A DNA stretch of 38,606 nt from Paracoccaceae bacterium (GTDB taxonomy: Bacteria > Pseudomonadota > Alphaproteobacteria > Rhodobacterales > Rhodobacteraceae), in NCBI GenBank assembly GCA_007128135.1, contig SKYA01000029.1:1-38606 (forward strand). The letters are read 5' to 3'. Below the pieces are notes generated by a model. That model made no database searches, was not told the DNA's origin, and saw only the letters and a list, made by a program, of their open reading frames with translations. The translations under genes and the position numbers were made by a program. Shown here one piece after another: positions 32,907 through 38,606 of the stretch; positions within the stretch are counted from its first letter, which is position 1; each line of letters begins with the position of its first letter.

Positions 32907-33779
32907 TTATCCCTTTACGCCGCCGAATGTCAGACCCGAGATCAGGTGCTTCTGCACCAGGAATGTCAGGATCAGGGCGGGCACGATGATGATGACGGCC
33001 ATGGCACACATGCCGGCCCAGTCGATGGTGAATTGCGCGGTGAAATCCATCAGCCCCACTGGCAGCGTCTTGGAATCGGTCGTCCGGGTCAGCTGGCTGG
33101 CCAGCGCGAATTCGTTCCAGCTGGTGAGGAAGGCGAACACCCCTGCCGCCGCGATGCCGGATCGGGCCAGCGGGAACTCGATCTTCCAGAAGGCCTGCCA
33201 GCGGGTGCAGCCATCCACCTGTGCGGCCTCGGACAGGCTGATCGGGATCTGGCGAAAGAAGCCGTCGATCAGCCAGATGGTGAAGGGCACGTTCAGCGAG
33301 ACATAGACGATGATGAGACCCAGTTGCGCATCGATCAGGCCAATGCGGCTCCACAGCATGAAGATCGGCAGGCTGAGCGCGATGCCCGGCACGGCGCGAA
33401 ACAGCATCAGCCCCAGGAAGAGCCCGTTCTTGAAGCGGAAGCGGAAACGGGCAAAGGCATAGCCTCCTCCAACCCCGATCACCAGAGCGATGACAGTCGA
33501 AGTCATCGCAATGACCATGGAATTGGTGAAATAGGCCAGAACCGGAATGCCGACCTGATCGGACCCGAAACCGAATATCTTGGCGAAATTGTTCAGGGTC
33601 AGTTGCTGTGGCACCCAGATGGGCGGTTTGGCCAGGATTTCGCGGTTGGGCCGGAAGGCTGCAAGCACCACCCACAGGCCGGGCAGGCACATGATCACCA
33701 TTAGCAGGAATGTCGCCAGCCACAGGCCCACGGCCTGAATCCGCCGGCGAATCGCGGCGCGTTCGGCAATCGTGCTCAT
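32907..33779 (-). CDS. Sugar ABC transporter permease (MalG type)
   Basis: 290 aa with six predicted membrane segments, starting with WLATFLLMVIMCLPGLWVVL. The EAA loop that docks to the ATPase reads SEAAQVDGCTRWQAFWKIEF. CUT1-family inner-membrane subunit, partner of the MalF-type gene, whose stop it overlaps by 4 nt. Confidence 0.95.
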   Translation of the reverse strand: MSTIAERAAIRRRIQAVGLWLATFLLMVIMCLPGLWVVLAAFRPNREILAKPPIWVPQQLTLNNFAKIFGFGSDQVGIPVLAYFTNSMVIAMTSTVIALVIGVGGGYAFARFRFRFKNGLFLGLMLFRAVPGIALSLPIFMLWSRIGLIDAQLGLIIVYVSLNVPFTIWLIDGFFRQIPISLSEAAQVDGCTRWQAFWKIEFPLARSGIAAAGVFAFLTSWNEFALASQLTRTTDSKTLPVGLMDFTAQFTIDWAGMCAMAVIIIVPALILTFLVQKHLISGLTFGGVKG

Positions 33780-34687
33780 TCCGCACCCCCCATGTAGCGC
33801 CGTGCGGCGACGAGCTTGGTGTAGAAGTAATAGGTGAAGGCGATGGACAGGATCGTGGACAGATAGGCCATGGCATTGGCCTGCCCCATGCGGGCATTGT
33901 CATAACCCACGCGCGCGATCATGGTCCACAGAAGTTCTGTCCGCCCTGCCGGGCCGCCACCGGTCATGATGGCCACGATGTCATAGGCCCGCGCCACATC
34001 CAGCGACCGGATCGTCATGGCGATGAATACGAAGGGCATCAGGAAGGGCAGCGTTATGTGACGGAATACCTGCCAGGAATTGCAGCCATCGACCTTGGCG
34101 GCCTCGATCGGGTCGCGCGGCATGGCGAACAGGCCCGCCAGCAGCAGGATGGCGAAGACCGATGTGCTCATCCAGACTTCGGCGAAGATGATCGAGAACA
34201 TGGCGAGTTTCGCATCGACCAGCCAGGGTATCGCCTGTGTGGTCAGCCCCAGCGATTGCAGGGCATTGTTCAGGATCCCGATATTGTCATTGAAGATGAA
34301 CTTGAACTGGAAGCCCACCAGAATGGGCGAGAACATCATCGGAAACATCATGATCGTGCGCAGGGTGCGCTGGCCCCAGGTGATCTTGTTGATCAGGAGC
34401 GCGATCCCGAGGCCGAGCAGCAACTCGGCATTCAGCGCGATGGCCAGAAAGACGATCGTGCGCAGGAATGCCCTCCAGAAATCCGGATTCTCGAACAGAC
34501 GGATATAGTTGCGGAACCAGATGAAATCCTCGATCGTCTCGGGCCGGGTCAGGCGATAGGAGGTCATCGAGGTATAGAACGAGAAGATCAGCGGTAATGC
34601 GACCACGAACAGCATGGTCAGGATTGCCGGCAACAACAGCAGGAACGGCGTCATTGCCTGTCGCCTGGTTCGTAGGAATCGGATCAT
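33776..34687 (-). CDS. Sugar ABC transporter permease (MalF type)
   Basis: 303 aa with six predicted membrane segments, the first in FLLLLPAILTMLFVVALPL. EAA loop IEAAKVDGCNSWQVFRHITL. Family and context are clear (CUT1 importer of a mono- or oligosaccharide). It follows the binding-protein gene after a 163-nt gap that holds a strong hairpin. The N-terminal MIRFLRTRRQ is a short cytoplasmic tail. Confidence 0.95.
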   Translation of the reverse strand: MIRFLRTRRQAMTPFLLLLPAILTMLFVVALPLIFSFYTSMTSYRLTRPETIEDFIWFRNYIRLFENPDFWRAFLRTIVFLAIALNAELLLGLGIALLINKITWGQRTLRTIMMFPMMFSPILVGFQFKFIFNDNIGILNNALQSLGLTTQAIPWLVDAKLAMFSIIFAEVWMSTSVFAILLLAGLFAMPRDPIEAAKVDGCNSWQVFRHITLPFLMPFVFIAMTIRSLDVARAYDIVAIMTGGGPAGRTELLWTMIARVGYDNARMGQANAMAYLSTILSIAFTYYFYTKLVAARRYMGGAE

Positions 34688-34805
34688 GTGCGTATCTTTC
34701 GGGGGGTCGGAGCGGCCGTGTCTGCCGCGCCGACAGAATGCTCGTCAGTGGTGGCCCCTGCGGTGGGCCGGACCGTCTGGTGGCGTTCCGCGTCAAGTCG
34801 GTGGC

Positions 34806-34840
34806 CCGGGCGGGCGAGGGTTGACGTCCCGCCCGCCCGG
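34806..34840 (-). terminator. Intercistronic hairpin after the sugar-binding-protein gene
   Basis: Perfect 10-bp arms CCGGGCGGGC (34806-34815) and GCCCGCCCGG (34831-34840) with a 15-nt loop that can pair three further bases (GGG/CCC). It stands 10 nt after the binding-protein stop and before the MalF-type gene. There is no U-tract, so partial termination or protection of the binding-protein mRNA is the likely effect (inference). It is the counterpart of the hairpin at 9696-9720. Confidence 0.7.
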
Positions 34841-34850
34841 ACCTGCCGGA

Positions 34851-36173
34851 TCACAGGTGGCCGGCATCCTCCATGATCTCGCGCGCATCGCGGGCGGCGG
34901 CATCAAGGGCCTGTTGCGCGGTCATGTCACCGACCATCGCGGCCTGCAGACGCGGCCATAGCGCGTTCGACACCTCGATCCATTCCGCGATCAGAGGGGG
35001 TGTGAAGGCGTCTTCGGCCATGGACGTGCGGAAGGTCGAGAACACCTCGACCATGAAATCATCCCCCGCAGCCGCAAATTCTGCCAGGGCGTCATCCCAG
35101 ACCGCCGTCCGGGTGGGCAGAATCCCCATGCGCGCCTCGATCATCTGCCGGTCATGGTCGGTCAGGAAGGTGATGAAGGAGGCGGCCGCCTCGGGGTTGT
35201 CGCAGGTGGTCGTGATCGAGAAACTATGCGAGCCGGACCAGCCGGTGCGCAGGCCGGCATCCCCCTTGGGCGCGCGTACAACGCCGACATTGCCAGCGAC
35301 AGACGAGTTTTCCGCATCATTGAAGAAGGCCGACCAGCCGCCCCAGTCGAGGTTCAGCGCAACCGTGCCGCTGGCAAAGCCAAGCCCGGTGTCATCCCAC
35401 AGATAGTTGGGCACGCCGACAGGCACCGCGCCCGCATTGTAGAGGTCCACGAACCATTGCAGCGCCGCCACGCCTTCGGGCGAGTTGAAGGTCGGGTTCC
35501 AGTCCTCGTCGAACATGGCGCCACCGTTGGACACCAGCCGCTCGTAGAAGCGCCCGGTGATGGCTTCGTCCTTGCCCACGAACTGCGTGCCGAAGAAATC
35601 GGGCGGATTGGCGAAGAACAAGGCCTGATCGCGCACCTGGTCCCAGGTTTCGGGCGGGGCCAGGTCATAGCCATATTCGGCCGCAAAGGCGGCCTGGTTC
35701 TCGGCATCCTCATAGAGCGACTTGATGTAGAACAGGTTCGAGACATCGGAATGGCGCGGCAGTTGCACAAGGCGGCCATCGACCGTCGAGTGCTCCAGCA
35801 GCAGCGGTGTGAAGCCTGCCAGTGTCTCGGGCGCGATCAGGTCGTTCAGATCGGCATAGATATTGCCGTATTGGGGGGCGAAACTGGTATGGTTCGAGCC
35901 CACGCACCAGTTCAGGGTGCCTGCCGCGATATCCTGCTTGATCTCGCGATCCAGCTCGAAATGGTTCTTGCGGCTGAGAATCTGGACAGTTGCGCCCGTC
36001 GCCGCTTCCCATTCGGAAATCGTGGCATAGAGCGGCTCGTACTGCGCGCCGCCGATCAGCTTGACGCGCAGGGTGTAGCCATCGAAATTGCCGTAATCCT
36101 GCGCGAAGGCCGACCCCGCCAGCAAGGCGGGCATGGCGGCACAGGCAAGCAGTCTTTTCAGTGAGGTCTTCAT
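34851..36173 (-). CDS. Sugar ABC transporter substrate-binding protein (MalE-like, family 1)
   Basis: 440 aa. Signal peptide MKTSLKRLLACAAMPALLAG then SAFA|QD, cleavage likely after residue 24. The mature type II binding fold contains RVKLIGGAQYEPL, QLPRHSDVSNLFYIKSLYED, GTVALNLDWGGWSAFF and a GILPTRTAVWDD-type C-terminal lobe. It binds the sugar imported by the permeases downstream. GGGAGGAAG precedes ATG 36173; a 31-codon in-frame extension has no signal-peptide logic. The ligand may be a deoxy sugar or a glycoside of one, judged from the enzymes in the operon (inference). Confidence 0.93.
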   Translation of the reverse strand: MKTSLKRLLACAAMPALLAGSAFAQDYGNFDGYTLRVKLIGGAQYEPLYATISEWEAATGATVQILSRKNHFELDREIKQDIAAGTLNWCVGSNHTSFAPQYGNIYADLNDLIAPETLAGFTPLLLEHSTVDGRLVQLPRHSDVSNLFYIKSLYEDAENQAAFAAEYGYDLAPPETWDQVRDQALFFANPPDFFGTQFVGKDEAITGRFYERLVSNGGAMFDEDWNPTFNSPEGVAALQWFVDLYNAGAVPVGVPNYLWDDTGLGFASGTVALNLDWGGWSAFFNDAENSSVAGNVGVVRAPKGDAGLRTGWSGSHSFSITTTCDNPEAAASFITFLTDHDRQMIEARMGILPTRTAVWDDALAEFAAAGDDFMVEVFSTFRTSMAEDAFTPPLIAEWIEVSNALWPRLQAAMVGDMTAQQALDAAARDAREIMEDAGHL

Positions 36174-36228
36174 GTCTTCCTCCCGGTTTGTCGATTTTCC
36201 GGGGCACCCTCCCGGCACCCCATCAGGC

Positions 36229-37449
36229 TCATGGCGCGGCCTGCCGCGACACGATCTCGTCTGCACTGGTGTCCATGACGTCCAGCGCGAATTCCGTCAC
36301 GATCCGGTCCGTGTCCTGCCCCAGGCCGGGGGCTGCACGAGCGGATTTCAGCACCTGCCCGTCAACGCGCAGCGGGCCGCGCAGCGCTGACAGCGAAAGA
36401 CCGCAATCACGGCCTATCTGCTGCAGGAAGTCCATTCTGGCAAAGGCGTCACTGCCCATCAGTGCGGGCCAGTCCAGCACCTCTGCGCACCAGATATCCG
36501 CCGGTTGCAGGATCGTCAGCCACTCGGCGGTGCGGCGGTGCACCACATGTTTCCCGATCACCGTCTTGATGGCGTCGCGATGGATCATTGCGGCACGCGG
36601 ATCATCCAGCCACTCTTCCAGACCGGTGATCTCCATCAACTCGGACAGGGTGCGCAGTGATGGAGTCATGGCGATGGCGAGCCAGCCATCGCGCGTGCGA
36701 TAGACGCCATAGGGGGCACCCAGATAGGCATGGGCACCATCCACGGCGGGACGTTCGGGCAAGCGCCCACCATCGTTGAGATGGGTGGTGAGCACCTCGA
36801 ACTGAAAATCGATCATCGCCTCCAGAAGGCTCGTCTGCACATGCGCGCCGCGCCCGTGAAAGCCACGCCCGACCAGTGCCGCCAGCAGCCCCTGCACCAG
36901 CGTGTTGCCTGCCATCATGTCGGCCACTGCCAGCCCCATCGGCATGGGCGGGTCATCGCGGCTGCCGGTCAGCCAGAGCAGCCCCGAGCGCGCCTGCGCC
37001 AGCAGGTCCTGCCCGGGCAGGCCTGCCCATGGACCGTCCTCTCCATAACCCGAGATGCTGCCATAGACGATGCGCGGATTGATCGCGCGCACGTCCTCAT
37101 AGCCGAAGCCCTGCCGCTCGATCACGCCGGGGCGGAAATTCTGGATCACCACATCGGCACGCCGCAACAGGGCGCGCAGCCGCGCGCGGTCCGACTCGTT
37201 GCGCAGATCGGCGGTCATGCTTTCCTTGTTGCGGTTGATAGCATGGAACAGCGAATTGTCCCCGCCGATCTCGGTATCGGACAGATACAGGCTGCGGCAC
37301 AGATCGCCGGTGCCGGGTCGCTCGATCTTGATGACCCGCGCGCCAAGATCCGCCAGTTTCAACCCCGCAAGCGGGCCGGAAAGGAACTGGCTGAAATCCA
37401 CCGCCAGAATACCGGCAAGGGGGCGGTCCTGCTGTGGCATCGTCTTCAT
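36229..37449 (-). CDS. CaiB/BaiF family (class III) CoA-transferase
   Basis: 406 aa. ILAVDFSQFLSGPLAGLKLA (14-33), ARVIKIERPGTGD (37-49) and VIQNFRPGVIE (101-111) mark the family; the catalytic Asp corresponds to Asp177 in AVADMMAG. Known relatives transfer CoA between carboxylic acids. It overlaps the stop of the solute-binding-like gene by 4 nt, so the two proteins are made together. A CoA-transferase is unexpected in a deoxy-sugar operon, and the pair may be a separate unit inserted upstream of the importer. The next gene starts 55 nt downstream on the same strand. Donor and acceptor acids are unknown. Confidence 0.92.
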   Translation of the reverse strand: MKTMPQQDRPLAGILAVDFSQFLSGPLAGLKLADLGARVIKIERPGTGDLCRSLYLSDTEIGGDNSLFHAINRNKESMTADLRNESDRARLRALLRRADVVIQNFRPGVIERQGFGYEDVRAINPRIVYGSISGYGEDGPWAGLPGQDLLAQARSGLLWLTGSRDDPPMPMGLAVADMMAGNTLVQGLLAALVGRGFHGRGAHVQTSLLEAMIDFQFEVLTTHLNDGGRLPERPAVDGAHAYLGAPYGVYRTRDGWLAIAMTPSLRTLSELMEITGLEEWLDDPRAAMIHRDAIKTVIGKHVVHRRTAEWLTILQPADIWCAEVLDWPALMGSDAFARMDFLQQIGRDCGLSLSALRGPLRVDGQVLKSARAAPGLGQDTDRIVTEFALDVMDTSADEIVSRQAAP

Positions 37450-38585
37450 GTCAGGCTGTCCCGATAGGCCGCATTCAGGCGCTCCAGTGTTGTTGCCATA
37501 TCAGCCTCGCGTCGAAGGAAGGCATGGACGATATCGCCCCCGGCATCCTGCAGGCGCATGTAGCCATCATATCGCGGCCGCAGCCATGCGCTTTCGAGTG
37601 TGGCGCGGGTGTTGCGGAAGAAGTTGCGGCAGGCCGCGTTGCAGGCGCCGCTCTCCCAGGCCGCGGCATTGCCCGGCTGCCCACCGGCAGTGAAGTAGAG
37701 CCCCGACTGGCAGTCGGCCCCGGCCACGAAGTAGGCATAATCCAGCGCCAGATCAGCGTGCCGCGTCTGTGCCGAAACGGCAATCCCCGTGCCGCCCAGA
37801 ACCGTGCCGCGCGGCCCATTACCCGCCACGCCCGGCGCATCGGCAAAGACCAGCGGATAGGGGCAATACCCGTCACGGCTGTAATTGGTGTAGCCATAGC
37901 CGAAAGGCGAATAGGCGGGCGCGTCGCGCGTGCGGCCCATCCACTCGTAGATGCCGATCGGGTCCAGCGTCAGGCAGCGCGGATCGATCAGCGCGACAAT
38001 TTCGGCCAACAGGGACAGGACATGGCGGCCATGGTCGGGAGCGATCAGATGACCGGCGTCCTCTGCTACCGGATAGCCCATATTCCGCGCCAGCCCGAAG
38101 AAGGTCATCAGCGCATTTATCGGGATCAGCGCGAAACCCACCTTGCCCGCCCGCGCGAGTTCGAGCACATGTTCCCAGTCATCCGGGGGCGAGCCCAGCA
38201 GGTCGGGACGATAGGCCGCAACAGGTGTCGCTGCGTCGATGGCCAGCGCCCATTGCCGCCCGTCAAACGCATAGGACGGATGAGACAGCCCCACCGATTG
38301 CGCTGCGAGTGCGGCCAGATCATCCGCGCGCCCGGGCACATCCAGCGCCAGAAGCGTGCCTTGCCGCGCAGCCTCGCCGACATGTGGGTGGTCGATCACC
38401 ATGAGGTCGAACTCGCTTGCCATGGCCCCGATCGGCCTGTCGGCAAAAGCCTGAAGCGACCGCTTTTCCCAGATGACGGACACGCCGGGATACGTCTTTG
38501 CCCATGCCGCCGAAGTCGCAACCATCGGGTCGAAGCCGCGTGAGTGGTCCCAGGTCATCCCGCGAAGGGTAATCGCGTCAGGCAT
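37446..38585 (-). CDS. Solute-binding-protein-like protein without visible signal peptide, coupled to a CoA-transferase
   Basis: 379 aa from ATG 38585. The type II solute-binding fold appears complete: it opens directly with a strand (AITLRGMTWDHS), has FDLMVIDHPHVGEAARQG at 59-76, and later SPFGYGYTNYSRDGY and the GGTGIAVSAQT strand of the second lobe. There is no N-terminal hydrophobic stretch. The frame remains open through the seven codons to the window edge (PERQNRA), so a longer N-terminus cannot be excluded, though those residues do not look like a signal-peptide end. If complete, it is a cytoplasmic binding protein. The 59-82 motif parallels residues 251-274 of the regulator at 6713-8524. 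It overlaps the CoA-transferase gene by 4 nt; its function may be to sense or present the ligand to that enzyme (speculative). Confidence 0.75.
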   Translation of the reverse strand: MPDAITLRGMTWDHSRGFDPMVATSAAWAKTYPGVSVIWEKRSLQAFADRPIGAMASEFDLMVIDHPHVGEAARQGTLLALDVPGRADDLAALAAQSVGLSHPSYAFDGRQWALAIDAATPVAAYRPDLLGSPPDDWEHVLELARAGKVGFALIPINALMTFFGLARNMGYPVAEDAGHLIAPDHGRHVLSLLAEIVALIDPRCLTLDPIGIYEWMGRTRDAPAYSPFGYGYTNYSRDGYCPYPLVFADAPGVAGNGPRGTVLGGTGIAVSAQTRHADLALDYAYFVAGADCQSGLYFTAGGQPGNAAAWESGACNAACRNFFRNTRATLESAWLRPRYDGYMRLQDAGGDIVHAFLRREADMATTLERLNAAYRDSLT

Positions 38586-38606
38586 TGCTCTGTTCTGCCT
38601 TTCGGG

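Noticed and set aside
31755-33704. 649-codon open frame on the plus strand
   Set aside because: Antisense to the MalK- and MalG-type genes, which show every expected motif; the antisense protein is low-complexity and rich in His, Gln and Asp, as usual for GC-driven shadows.

Overview
The window is GC-rich, densely packed bacterial DNA. Codon bias (third positions mostly G/C), alphaproteobacterial-type protein families and an intergenic hairpin style typical of Rhodobacterales suggest a Roseobacter/Paracoccus-type alphaproteobacterium; this placement is inference, since no marker gene is present. There are no rRNA or tRNA genes, no insertion sequence and no CRISPR array. The DNA is a run of three catabolic modules, each with its own substrate-binding-protein-dependent transporter.

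Module 1 (1-13278). A minus-strand operon starts with an unusual regulator: a winged helix-turn-helix fused to a full-length ABC-type solute-binding domain with no signal peptide. It continues with a short-chain dehydrogenase, a creatinase-like M24 protein with a changed metal ligand, the E1-alpha, E1-beta and lipoyl-bearing E2 subunits of a 2-oxoacid/acetoin-type dehydrogenase complex (the E2 acyltransferase domain is degenerate), and an aldehyde dehydrogenase cut by the window edge. Divergent from it is an RbsB-type sugar/polyol ABC importer (binding protein, two permeases, double ATPase). A palindrome in the shared promoter region is a candidate operator. The enzymes would fit uptake of a polyol-like compound, oxidation to a hydroxyketone or 2-oxoacid, cleavage to acyl-CoA plus aldehyde, and oxidation of the aldehyde. 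The substrate is unknown.

Module 2 (13336-24156). A minus-strand operon (intradiol ring-cleavage dioxygenase, IclR regulator, amidohydrolase, core-only MetE-like zinc protein) diverges from a plus-strand operon (citrate-synthase-like protein lacking two expected catalytic residues, CaiB-type CoA-transferase, NAD(P)H-FMN reductase, FAH-family hydrolase, TRAP transporter DctPQM). A 19-bp palindrome just upstream of the plus-strand operon is a good IclR-type operator candidate. This looks like catabolism of a hydroxylated aromatic acid through an unassigned pathway.

Between modules 2 and 3 lies a 382-bp convergent gap (24157-24538) holding four inverted repeats and no convincing gene.

Module 3 (24539-38606). 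Fifteen consecutive minus-strand genes: a solute-binding-like protein with no visible signal peptide, overlapping a CaiB-type CoA-transferase; a CUT1 sugar ABC importer (MalE/F/G/K types); then two enolase-superfamily dehydratases, a rhamnose/fucose mutarotase, an RraA-family aldolase, a split UxaA-type dehydratase, an SDR dehydrogenase, an FAH-family diketo-acid hydrolase and a lactonase-type amidohydrolase. Together they fit a non-phosphorylating route for L-fucose, L-rhamnose or a related deoxy sugar or sugar acid, and the gene set resembles the L-fucose locus of Campylobacter jejuni. Both ABC operons carry a strong hairpin between the binding-protein gene and the first permease gene, consistent with differential expression.
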